Shown here piece by piece: positions 5,885 through 13,321 of a stretch of DNA of 18,835 bases. This stretch comes from Pseudomonadota bacterium. Lineage in GTDB: Bacteria; Pseudomonadota; Alphaproteobacteria; Caulobacterales; Caulobacteraceae. The notes below the pieces were generated by a model. The model saw nothing but the letters and a program-made list of their open reading frames with translations. It ran no database searches and was not told the origin of the DNA. The position numbers and the translations under genes are program-made. The stretch is from positions 1-18,835 of the forward strand of contig JAEZEZ010000086.1 in NCBI GenBank assembly GCA_023432855.1. The letters are read 5' to 3'. Position 1 is the first letter of the stretch, and each line of letters starts with the position of its first letter.

Positions 5885-8179
5885 ATGACACTCGATACCC
5901 AGTACCATTGCAGCATCAAGCCGATTTCTCGCTCCGCCGGTCGCAGCGTCGTCGCCGCGTCTGCCTACCGCAGCGGCACTCTGCTGCGCGATGCGCGAAC
6001 AGGACTTGAGCACAATTTTCTGCGCAAACGCGGTGTCGTGCTGTCCGAGATTGTCACGCCGCCGGGATGCGACTGGGCATTGGACAGAGAGCGCTTGTGG
6101 AATGCGGTTGAACAGAAAACGCGCTCCAATGGCCGCGCAGCAACCGAATGCCAATGCTCGCTCCCGGCGGCGCTGACCGACGCCCAGCGCGCGACGTTGG
6201 CGCGTGCTTTTGCCGCCGGTCTGGCTGCCGAGGGCTTCGCCGTCGATTTCGCAATTCACGCTCCTCACCCGCAGCGTCGTCCGCGTGGCGGTGCCGCCGG
6301 GGCGGACCTGCCGGGTGATGATTCCCGGAATTGGCACGCGCACATCCTTGTCTCGCATCTGCCAATCTCGCCGGAGGGACCGGGCAAGCCGGTCAGCAAA
6401 TTGTTCGATGGCCCCGCTGCCGTGGAGGCGATCCGCGCACGCTGGGCGGAGCACGTCAATGCGGCGTACGCGGCGGCGGGCATCGACGCGCGCCAGGACC
6501 ACCGCTCGTACGCTGACCAGGGCATAGACCGGGTGCCGACGCGACACCTCGGGCCAGCCGTTGCCGCGCTGGAGCGACGCGGCATCCGCACCGAGCGCGG
6601 CGAAATCCACCGCGCTCGGACAGAGGCCCGCGCAGAGCAGCGCCGTGCCGGCATCGCCGTCGCAGCCCTGGTCGGCGAGCAGCAGCGCCGCGCAGAGCGC
6701 CGCCAGCAGAGCGCGCCGCCGGCCTCCTCGCCATCACCGGCACGACCAGCACCGCCCCCACCACAGCAGCAGGAGGCACCAACCATGAACAAGAAATACA
6801 GCCCGCGTGGTCGCATTCAAGGACGAGGCGGCAGGCCGCCCCGCCGGCCACCGCAGCAGCACGAGCCACGCCAGCCGCACGAGCAGACCGACGACCTCAG
6901 AGCGTGGCTGTGGTCCCAGGCATACGGCCCCGCCGAGATGCCGCGCGACTGGCTCCGCAGCACGACGGCCCTGTGGACCTTCGGCCGACCCGGCGAGCCG
7001 CCGGGCACCCACGTGCAACTCGCCGCCGACGCGGGCCGTCTGCATGACGACGGCGGCACAATCACATGGAGCCACGCCGACGTGCCGACCGCTGAGCAGC
7101 GGCAGGCCGCCGTCGCCGCTCTGCTGGATCTCTCTCAGGCCCGGCAGTGGTCCGCGCTGAAAGTTTTGGGTGACGCGGCGTTTCGTGCCGAGGTCGCGAG
7201 GCTGGCAACACGAAGGGGAATCGAGGTCGACGAGGATCTTCGTCACGTCGTCGAGGATGAGCGGCGGCGGATGGCCGAGCAGCAGTCCGCAACGCAGACA
7301 TCGGCGGCTGGCGCGGGCCCTGGCATCGCCCCGGCTTCCCCGGCGGTTGTCGTCTCCGTATCGACCGCGCAGCCGTCGTCACCGACCGTCGCCGCATTCA
7401 TGGCAGCCGGTCGCGACGCTCGCGCCGCTGGCGTGGACGCGGACGATTGGCTGTCTCTATACGCCGCGCGGCTCACGCCGGAGCAGCGCGCGGAGATCGC
7501 CGCCCACCTTGCCACCCAGCCCGACGCGTCGGCACGCTGGGGACTGGCGACCGAGGACGCAATGACCGCCGCCGCCGCCGCCACTGCGCAGCAGCGCGGC
7601 GACGTGAAGACTGTGCGCGCCGTCGTCGGCGCGACGCCCCCCGAGCGGCGGCGCATCGTCGGCGATCTGCTGCACGAGCGCGCTGACTCGGCGGCAGACG
7701 GCGAACCGGCGGACCTTGCCGACCTTCGCTGTCGCGGCACAGCGCAGGCGCTTGCTCGGGAGTGGGACCGGCTGTCCGCCGAAGCGGAGCGCGCACAGCC
7801 CGCCGCCGCGCGGGTAGAAGAGTCCCCGCGCCCGCCTCCGACCGCCCCTGAAATCCGCGCCATCGGCGAGCGCGTGCTCGCCGCCCAGCGGTCTGAGCGG
7901 GACGGGCACGGCGATCCGCTCGACACCCTGAGGGCCGAGCGCGCGCTGTCTACCGCGCTCGACCGGACGACACTGGAGACACGCCGCGCCCTCGCCGATC
8001 CTCTGGCGCGCGACCGGCACCCGCATGACCCCGCCCTCACGGCGTTGCTGCGCGTCGCCGTGGCTGCTGCCGACGACCGTGCCGCCCGCCGTGTCTCGCG
8101 CCCCGACCAGCGGGAAGAAATGGTCCAGGAGAACGCCGTTGAAATGGAAGCGCCCCGCCCCGAATTCACAGACGCCTGA
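5885..8179 (+). CDS. mobA: MobA/MobL-type (MOBQ) relaxase with LPD7-like C-terminus
   Basis: A 764-aa relaxase. Residues 1-240 are the MobA/MobL nicking domain: IKPISRSAGRSVVAASAYRS supplies the probable catalytic Tyr28, LWNAVEQKTRSNGRAATECQ is the conserved helix, and IHAPH (His125) with NWHAHILVSH (His151, His153) form the metal-binding histidine triad. It should nick oriT just upstream and stay bound to the 5' end during transfer. Residues 270-330 are a proline/glutamine/arginine-rich linker. Residues 335-460 (WLWSQAYGP, then ALKVLGDAAFRAEVARLATR and RGIEVDE) resemble the LPD7 domain found behind relaxases. The rest is charged and helical. A second start inside the gene is listed separately. 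No strong ribosome binding site precedes ATG 5885, so relaxase expression may be weak. No coupling protein or mating-pore gene accompanies it. Confidence 0.92.
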   Translation: MTLDTQYHCSIKPISRSAGRSVVAASAYRSGTLLRDARTGLEHNFLRKRGVVLSEIVTPPGCDWALDRERLWNAVEQKTRSNGRAATECQCSLPAALTDAQRATLARAFAAGLAAEGFAVDFAIHAPHPQRRPRGGAAGADLPGDDSRNWHAHILVSHLPISPEGPGKPVSKLFDGPAAVEAIRARWAEHVNAAYAAAGIDARQDHRSYADQGIDRVPTRHLGPAVAALERRGIRTERGEIHRARTEARAEQRRAGIAVAALVGEQQRRAERRQQSAPPASSPSPARPAPPPPQQQEAPTMNKKYSPRGRIQGRGGRPPRRPPQQHEPRQPHEQTDDLRAWLWSQAYGPAEMPRDWLRSTTALWTFGRPGEPPGTHVQLAADAGRLHDDGGTITWSHADVPTAEQRQAAVAALLDLSQARQWSALKVLGDAAFRAEVARLATRRGIEVDEDLRHVVEDERRRMAEQQSATQTSAAGAGPGIAPASPAVVVSVSTAQPSSPTVAAFMAAGRDARAAGVDADDWLSLYAARLTPEQRAEIAAHLATQPDASARWGLATEDAMTAAAAATAQQRGDVKTVRAVVGATPPERRRIVGDLLHERADSAADGEPADLADLRCRGTAQALAREWDRLSAEAERAQPAAARVEESPRPPPTAPEIRAIGERVLAAQRSERDGHGDPLDTLRAERALSTALDRTTLETRRALADPLARDRHPHDPALTALLRVAVAAADDRAARRVSRPDQREEMVQENAVEMEAPRPEFTDA
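6785..8179 (+). CDS. Candidate internal translation product: C-terminal half of relaxase
   Basis: An in-frame ATG at codon 301 of the relaxase is preceded by a near-ideal AGGAGG (6771-6776) at eight bases, far stronger than the site before the full-length start. Initiation there would give a separate 464-aa protein starting MNKKYSPRGRIQGRGGRPPR and containing the LPD7-like domain and helical tail but no nicking domain. The start lies exactly at the end of the proline-rich linker, a domain boundary. RSF1010 MobA/RepB uses the same trick: an internal start yields the primase RepB'. Here no primase motif is recognised, so what the shorter form does is open. Confidence 0.6.
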   Translation: MNKKYSPRGRIQGRGGRPPRRPPQQHEPRQPHEQTDDLRAWLWSQAYGPAEMPRDWLRSTTALWTFGRPGEPPGTHVQLAADAGRLHDDGGTITWSHADVPTAEQRQAAVAALLDLSQARQWSALKVLGDAAFRAEVARLATRRGIEVDEDLRHVVEDERRRMAEQQSATQTSAAGAGPGIAPASPAVVVSVSTAQPSSPTVAAFMAAGRDARAAGVDADDWLSLYAARLTPEQRAEIAAHLATQPDASARWGLATEDAMTAAAAATAQQRGDVKTVRAVVGATPPERRRIVGDLLHERADSAADGEPADLADLRCRGTAQALAREWDRLSAEAERAQPAAARVEESPRPPPTAPEIRAIGERVLAAQRSERDGHGDPLDTLRAERALSTALDRTTLETRRALADPLARDRHPHDPALTALLRVAVAAADDRAARRVSRPDQREEMVQENAVEMEAPRPEFTDA

Positions 8180-8201
8180 CGCGACAACTATGCGGATCGG
8201 A

Positions 8202-8215
8202 GTAAACGAGTTTAC
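8202..8215. promoter_or_regulatory. 14-bp palindrome after the relaxase gene
   Basis: GTAAAC, two bases, GTTTAC form a perfect dyad in the 378-bp gap between relaxase and Rep genes. The gap holds no gene I can support; it has this dyad, an imperfect one near 8243-8266, and the hairpin at 8341. It is a plausible place for a Rep origin or operator. Confidence 0.35.
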
Positions 8216-8340
8216 CGACTGCCTCGATGTAAAATCTCCATCATGTCGATGAAACACCGATTTCGTCGAAAATGGAAGAAAATTCGCACATTGTCAATAT
8301 CGTGCCCGTTCACGGTTTCGGCGACAATGCATGGTGCCTT

Positions 8341-8389
8341 AAATACAAGAATCCCCGCGCGGCACAGGCCGGCGGGGCTTCTTGTATTT
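8341..8389. terminator. Strong bidirectional hairpin terminator
   Basis: The 49-base element has an outer stem AAATACAAGAA/TTCTTGTATTT, then an inner stem CCCCGC/GCGGGG and CGGC/GCCG with an ACAG loop. The A and T runs at the outside give a U-tract in either direction. It lies 160 bp past the relaxase stop and 169 bp before the rep start, so it should separate the two units. Confidence 0.75.
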
Positions 8390-8557
8390 GGTCCGATCAA
8401 TCTCGTTAGAAGCGGGCGATGATCGGAGGAGACTGTACTACGATGAGAAGATGATACGGTAACGCGCGGGCATGCACAACGTTATTTAGACAGCCGGCCC
8501 GAAATCTTCCCTTGTCGTGTCTGTCATCTCTGAGCATCGCCCCGGTGGGGGGCGAAG

Positions 8558-9700
8558 ATGCCGTTCGATGATTCACTCTGGGCACCCGAATCCGCCGCTC
8601 CGGCAATGCGGCGCGTGCAGCGCCGTGACGACGACCAGCGCCTAGCCGCTCTTCTGGTGGAGGGCGGCATTCCGCCGGAGGACGTCTACGCCGTCTCCGA
8701 CGACGAGGACGTTGAGGACTGCGTCCTGTCCGATGACGGCGAGTGGGTGGAGGAGCGGGGGCGTCCTCTCCGCCGCTGGAGCGGATTTCCGTCGCAGGCC
8801 CACGCCGCGCAGACGCGGCGCGGCCTCTTCTACATGGCGTTCGCCGCACAGCGGGGTATCGACCGCGTGCGCCAAATCCGCATCTCCGCTCCCGTCTGCT
8901 CGCTGCCGCTCGACACCCTTCGTCGCGTCCATGCCGAGACCAGCCGCGACCTGCTGGAGCGCCTGCGCTACGGCATTGCGCGGTACGCGCCCAGTCTCCG
9001 CGTGGACCTGATCGCCGCCGAAATCGTCCGCGATGGCCCCCGATGCGTCTACCTGCATTACCACCTCGTGACGAGGGATGGCACGCTGGCCGAACTATCG
9101 GCGCTACGGCAGTACTGGACGACCACTCGCGGCGGCTTGACAGCCGGCTGGGACTGGTGGGACGCAGAGATGGACACCGACGACGAGGACGACGACCGCA
9201 CCGAGCGCCATCCGTCCGCCCTGGTGCAATACGCATCTAAGGGGCTTGCCGCCGCCATTGACGAGACGTGGTCGGCTGAAGAACTGGCGGAACTCTGCCG
9301 CCAGACGCGGGGCGTCGCCCTGGTACGCGCAAAGGGCGAATATCGCCGCTGGCTCGGCGACCTCGACCGCGACGGCCTGACCGTCAGGCGGGGCGAGTAC
9401 GGGGTCGCTGAGATCGTGCCCAAGCGCCCGCAACGCCTCGGCATCCGCCGCCGCCGTGAACGACTATTCACCTCGGCCGGCTTCAACGTCCTTCGCCGCC
9501 TCGACTACGATTTCGGCGACGGCATTTGCCGCCGCGCATGGCTCGTGCGCGGTCCTGCCGGGTTGACGATGACCGACATCGCCGGCGTCTACGTGCTCGG
9601 CGACGTACATTCTACGGACCATGCGCCTATCCCGGAATCGCTGCGGACCATGCGCCTATCCCGGAATCGCTGCCCGCGACCGCCATCGGACACCCTCTGA
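8558..9700 (+). CDS. Candidate HUH (rolling-circle) replication initiator
   Basis: A 380-aa protein with an acidic N-terminus (to about residue 65). Residues 105-230 carry the order of motifs seen in HUH endonuclease Rep proteins: a beta-strand (VRQIRISAP), a His-hydrophobic-His element (VYLHYHLVTRDG, His167 and His169) that would bind the metal, and a Tyr-x-x-Lys element (LVQYASKGLA, Tyr225 and Lys228) that would hold the nucleophile. It would nick a double-strand origin to start replication of the excised circle. The C-terminal region is arginine-rich. A perfect 29-bp tandem duplication near the end (9615-9672) shifts the frame, so the present end (RTMRLSRNRCPRPPSDTL) is new; collapsing it gives a stop at 9747. 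An assignment as a second relaxase cannot be excluded. Confidence 0.6.
   Translation: MPFDDSLWAPESAAPAMRRVQRRDDDQRLAALLVEGGIPPEDVYAVSDDEDVEDCVLSDDGEWVEERGRPLRRWSGFPSQAHAAQTRRGLFYMAFAAQRGIDRVRQIRISAPVCSLPLDTLRRVHAETSRDLLERLRYGIARYAPSLRVDLIAAEIVRDGPRCVYLHYHLVTRDGTLAELSALRQYWTTTRGGLTAGWDWWDAEMDTDDEDDDRTERHPSALVQYASKGLAAAIDETWSAEELAELCRQTRGVALVRAKGEYRRWLGDLDRDGLTVRRGEYGVAEIVPKRPQRLGIRRRRERLFTSAGFNVLRRLDYDFGDGICRRAWLVRGPAGLTMTDIAGVYVLGDVHSTDHAPIPESLRTMRLSRNRCPRPPSDTL
9615..9672. repeat. Perfect 29-bp tandem duplication in rep 3' end
   Basis: The units 9615-9643 and 9644-9672 are identical. Because 29 is not a multiple of three, the second copy is read in another frame: the first copy codes DHAPIPESL and the second RTMRLSRNRC. 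Removing one copy would continue the protein as PATAIGHPLSPDESRPP and on to the TGA at 9745-9747. Confidence 0.95.
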
Positions 9701-9780
9701 GTCCCGACGAGTCGCGACCGCCGGACCCAGCGACAGGGGTGGACTGAGATCAATCCACTCCACCCGCCCGCGCCAGACCG

Positions 9781-10374
9781 TCACTCAGCCGCCGCAGACC
9801 CGCTCCCCAGGATGCGGTACACACTTGCGCGCCCGCATCCCAGGATGCGGTACACACTTGCGCGCCCGCATCCCAGACGGCGGGCAATCTCCGTCGCACC
9901 GACGCCGTTCGCAGCCAGCCGCTGAACCTCGGCCGCATCCAGCGTCGGCTTGCGGCCCTTGTAGACCCCTTCCGCCTTGGCCTTGGCAATGCCTTCCATC
10001 TGGCGCTCGCGGCGGAGATTCGTCTCGAATTCCGCGAAGACGCCCAGCATATCGAGAAAAGCCTTCCCCGCCGCCGTGCTGGTGTCGATGGGCTGTTCCG
10101 TTGCCTTCAGCGCAACGCCCTTGGCTTTCAGCGTCCGCACGATGTCCTGGAGGTCGCCGATGCTCCGAGCGAGCCGGTCAATCCGGGTGACGACCAGGGA
10201 ATCACCCGACCGCACGAACTCCATCAGCGTATCCAACTCTGCCCGGCCGGCGCGACTGGTGCCGCTCACCTTTTCCGCTCGGATGACATCGCATCCCGCG
10301 CGTTCCAGCGCCTCCTTCTGGATGGAAAGGTCCTGGTCCATCGTGCTGACCCGCGCATACCCGTAAACTGCCAT
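9781..10374 (-). CDS. Serine recombinase, resolvase/invertase family
   Basis: A 197-aa small serine recombinase of normal length. The catalytic domain is intact: YGYARVSTMDQDL has Arg8 and the nucleophile Ser10; VTRIDRLARSIGDLQDIV is the second active-site region; and AAGKAFLDMLGVFAEFETNL RERQ covers the start of the dimer helix E. The C-terminus (residues 147-189) is the Hin-type helix-turn-helix. It is abnormal: the recognition segment GCGRASVYRIL is present twice in tandem (168-178 and 179-189) through a 33-bp duplication. The gene converges on rep, with 33 bp between the pre-duplication rep stop and this stop. GTCTCG inverted repeats upstream look like its res site. Its likely job is resolving multimers of the excised element; inversion is the alternative. 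Confidence 0.92.
   Translation of the reverse strand: MAVYGYARVSTMDQDLSIQKEALERAGCDVIRAEKVSGTSRAGRAELDTLMEFVRSGDSLVVTRIDRLARSIGDLQDIVRTLKAKGVALKATEQPIDTSTAAGKAFLDMLGVFAEFETNLRRERQMEGIAKAKAEGVYKGRKPTLDAAEVQRLAANGVGATEIARRLGCGRASVYRILGCGRASVYRILGSGSAAAE
9807..9872. repeat. Perfect 33-bp in-frame tandem duplication in resolvase
   Basis: The units 9807-9839 and 9840-9872 are identical. The length is 11 codons, so the resolvase frame is kept and the product has the recognition-helix segment GCGRASVYRIL twice. It lies 134 bp from the 29-bp duplication in the facing rep gene. Confidence 0.95.
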
Positions 10375-10384
10375 ATCCGCCTCT

Positions 10385-10512
10385 GTCTCGTTTGCGTCTA
10401 GACCTTCCCATCATACCGTCTCAGATATGAAAAGATCATGCAAACGAGACACCGAAAACGTGGGCTTGGCTGTCTCGCCGACATGCCTCGCCAGGGTATA
10501 CCTCGGCGAGAC
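10385..10512. promoter_or_regulatory. Candidate res site of the resolvase
   Basis: Two inverted pairs with a shared arm lie just upstream of the resolvase start: GTCTCGTTTGC (10385-10395) with GCAAACGAGAC (10440-10450), and GTCTCGCCGA (10472-10481) with TCGGCGAGAC (10503-10512). Resolvase sites normally consist of several such inverted subsites next to the gene and also repress it. The long frame across this region on the minus strand is not convincing as a gene. Confidence 0.6.
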
Positions 10513-10583
10513 GGAGTGATCTGCCCTTGCGTCTCTCTTGCCCTCCATCAACCGCCCGATACGTGCTGTAGCCGACAGACCGA

Positions 10584-10604
10584 CGGGGGGCGGCTTGCCC
10601 CCCG
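10584..10604. terminator. GC-rich hairpin downstream of the type III res gene
   Basis: CGGGGGG (10584-10590) and CCCCCCG (10598-10604) form a 7-bp stem with a 7-nt loop 47 bp past the res stop. No clear U-tract follows on the minus strand, so efficiency is uncertain. Confidence 0.45.
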
Positions 10605-10650
10605 ACTTGGGCCGGGTACATCGAAGCGTGCGATGCTTGGCATCGTTCAC

Positions 10651-13320
10651 TTACACCTGCCCGGCAATGGTCCGGTCGATGAGTGCAAAATCACGATTGG
10701 TGGGCATGCAGAAGAGGCATTGCCCACCACTGGCTTCCGCCCATATGGCTCCAATTCGCCGTTTGTCCCCCTCGTTCTCGAAAAGGTGCGCCCCTTTGTA
10801 TTCGACCACGAGGATGCGCCCATCCGTCAGCATCGCGACAAAATCAGGGTAGAACTTGTCGTGCGGAAGTTGGAGCCAGAAAGACGATTTCTTGCGTTCG
10901 ATATTCCTGATCCAGCAGCGAACCTCATCGTGTCGGTCGATGTGAAGGGCGCACTCGAATTCCTCCCCGGCACTACCGAGATCACCAACAAGTTGGGTAT
11001 AGTGCTTATTGAACTTAGTAGCCCCAGCATATGGCTGGTTGGGAGCGTAAGTCCGCTCATCGAAGATAATGGACAGGTCGGCACTTATAACGAAATCAGC
11101 GGCATTCGTGGCGAACAGGGCATTATATTGCCCGACTTCGCGCTGGCTCCGTAAATCGCTAATAAGGGCGGCAAGTGTCTTCCTCAAATCATACTTGTTC
11201 CGTGCGAGGACATCGAGCGGGATGCCTTGCGCGATCAGCGCCTCAATAGCCCGCGTAATGAAGATTACGGCACTTGGCTTGGTGATGTCTGAATGGACAA
11301 TCCCCACATCAAGCCAGTTTGCCAGACGCGGAAGTGTCCAAGTTGGCTCCTGAATTACGCCAGCGAGGTCGCCTTGAACCCTCTTGGCAAAGGCGATTTC
11401 GACCTTGCCCTTGTTGTTAACATCAATCTGTCCTGTTTGACTGTTTTCGACAACACGAAAGCGCGTGGTAATCGCCTCTGGGTTGCACTGGTCAAGTCGC
11501 CACGGCAGGTCAAGGAAATGTTCCTGCGAGAACAGTTGAAGTTCGCCTTGCTTCCGAAAGCCCAGCATGGGCACAACGAACGGCGGCTTGTCCTCTTCGT
11601 CGGCAGCGGATGTCTGGAAGTTGTTCGTTTTGGCGTAGAGGCGATCAATAGTCTTCCCAATCTTTGGCACCACTGCAAAGGCCAAGTGGAGTAGATTGCG
11701 GTTATCTCTTGTCATCGGGCCGGTGTAAGCCAGCGTCCGGGTCTTCGGATCGAAGGTCAGCCGCGACTTCACGGACGGTGGCAGGCGCTCAATCGCCGCA
11801 GCAACCGCTTCGGGCGGGGCGACATCCTCCGGCAGCGGCTCGGACTTGTGCGGGGTGGCCGCTGCAGCCTCGGCGAAGCCTAAGGGCTGTTGCGGGGCGA
11901 CGATCTGCGCCGCCTCAAGCGGGTCGAACCCCGCGCCTTCCACCAAGCCGGATTTCAACTGCTGCGCCGTCGCATCAAAACTGCGCGAGACAATGAAAGC
12001 GTAGGACTGGTTCAGTGCATCCCGCCGCTTCCATTTAGCGCGGGGCATACGCAAGATGCGGCCAAGGATTTGCTCCACCGCTACGGGTGAGACTTGATCG
12101 GCCACCGAACACAGGACATAGGCGAAGGGGCAATCCCACCCCTCCTTCAACTTTGACACAGTGATGATGTATCGGACTGGGCACTTACCGCTGCGTATAT
12201 CGCCGATCGAATCGAGGTCTTTGCGCGGGCCGGTATGGACAGCAATCCGGTCTTTCGAGATGCGCTGGTCTTCCAGAAGGTATTTCTCGATCTTGTCCCA
12301 AGTCAGGCGGTGTGGGTCGGTGGCTACCGCGCTCTGAGCCTGAAACAGGATGATGGGGCGGATGTACTCGCCCGTCTCCTGCTCTTCGGCCTGTGCCGCC
12401 TCTTCCAGCGCCCGCTGGCAATCAAGCGCTGCGCCAATAGTCTTCGTCCAATCGGCGTCGGTGGTCAGCCGGATCGGCATCTTGATCATCTCCTCGGCCT
12501 TCAACTCGGCGGCGGAGACAGAACAGAGGATGTTCGACGCGTGCTTGTCCCTTGCTGGGTCGTGTTCCGTCTGCGGCGTGGCGGTCAGTTCGAGAATGAG
12601 TGACGGGTTGAAGCGCGCAAGCGTACGGAAGGACAGGTCACTACGGCTGTTGTGCGCCTCATCAACAATCACCATGGGCCGGTGGAGTTTCAGCAGGTTC
12701 GCCAGCGAATAGACGGGGCGCGAACCGCCCTCGATCTGGTCGAGGAGCGCGGACTGCCCCTCGGATAGCGTCGAGAAATGATCCATGAGAACGCCTGCAT
12801 CCTCATAGACCTTCAAGCCCTCAGGATTTTCTTGACCGCTGTCGTCTTCGCGCCGGAATGACTGGATGGTAGAAACGATCACGACCGCCCCGCCGGTCGC
12901 ATCGCCCCGCGACATGACAAGCGCCTCGGCCTTAGTCATCACTTTGAAGTTGCGGTTGAAATCGCGGGACAGCGCGGCGCGGTAGGGATGCGTTTCGTCC
13001 CTCAAAGCCACAATAGTCTGGTCAAGGATTGCAGTCGAAGGCACCAACCACAGCACCATGGGGCTGGAAGTTTGAAGATACTCGCGCGCGGCAATGCCAA
13101 TGGAATGCGCAGCAATCAGCGTCTTCCCCCCGCCAGTTGGAACCCGCAGACAAACAAAAGGCGTTCCCTCGGCCACAGCAGGTGCATCACGAAATGGAAA
13201 GTTCGTGGCCTTGATGAAGGCAACCTTCGCTCCAAAAGCGGTCGTATCGCGCAGGTAAGTGGCAAAGCGATTCAACGCGATGCGCTGATACTCTTTTAAG
13301 TCGAAATTTGAAGTTGCCAT
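10651..13320 (-). CDS. res: Type III restriction enzyme, Res subunit
   Basis: An 889-aa helicase-nuclease of near-normal length for the family. The start MATSNFDLKEYQRIALNRF is chosen because the ATG at 13320 follows the mod stop by one base (TAA-A-ATG), a coupled start. Superfamily 2 motifs are in order: RVPTGGGKT (Walker A, about 59-67), VDEAHNSRS (Walker B, about 219-227), ELTATPQ (motif III), KLKEGWDCPFAYV (motif V) and EQILGRILRMPRAKW (motif VI). The C-terminal nuclease shows the PD-(D/E)xK pattern as YPDFVAML then VVEYKG (about 825-842). With Mod it would cut DNA with unmethylated target sites after ATP-driven travel. All key residues look intact, so it should be active. A 5-residue longer TTG start is possible. 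Confidence 0.95.
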   Translation of the reverse strand: MATSNFDLKEYQRIALNRFATYLRDTTAFGAKVAFIKATNFPFRDAPAVAEGTPFVCLRVPTGGGKTLIAAHSIGIAAREYLQTSSPMVLWLVPSTAILDQTIVALRDETHPYRAALSRDFNRNFKVMTKAEALVMSRGDATGGAVVIVSTIQSFRREDDSGQENPEGLKVYEDAGVLMDHFSTLSEGQSALLDQIEGGSRPVYSLANLLKLHRPMVIVDEAHNSRSDLSFRTLARFNPSLILELTATPQTEHDPARDKHASNILCSVSAAELKAEEMIKMPIRLTTDADWTKTIGAALDCQRALEEAAQAEEQETGEYIRPIILFQAQSAVATDPHRLTWDKIEKYLLEDQRISKDRIAVHTGPRKDLDSIGDIRSGKCPVRYIITVSKLKEGWDCPFAYVLCSVADQVSPVAVEQILGRILRMPRAKWKRRDALNQSYAFIVSRSFDATAQQLKSGLVEGAGFDPLEAAQIVAPQQPLGFAEAAAATPHKSEPLPEDVAPPEAVAAAIERLPPSVKSRLTFDPKTRTLAYTGPMTRDNRNLLHLAFAVVPKIGKTIDRLYAKTNNFQTSAADEEDKPPFVVPMLGFRKQGELQLFSQEHFLDLPWRLDQCNPEAITTRFRVVENSQTGQIDVNNKGKVEIAFAKRVQGDLAGVIQEPTWTLPRLANWLDVGIVHSDITKPSAVIFITRAIEALIAQGIPLDVLARNKYDLRKTLAALISDLRSQREVGQYNALFATNAADFVISADLSIIFDERTYAPNQPYAGATKFNKHYTQLVGDLGSAGEEFECALHIDRHDEVRCWIRNIERKKSSFWLQLPHDKFYPDFVAMLTDGRILVVEYKGAHLFENEGDKRRIGAIWAEASGGQCLFCMPTNRDFALIDRTIAGQV

Positions 13321-13321
13321 T

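Noticed and set aside
10411..10650. 79-aa leftward frame between the res gene and the resolvase
   Set aside because: It spans the GTCTCG repeats and a GC-rich hairpin, has no convincing ribosome binding site and matches no family known to me.
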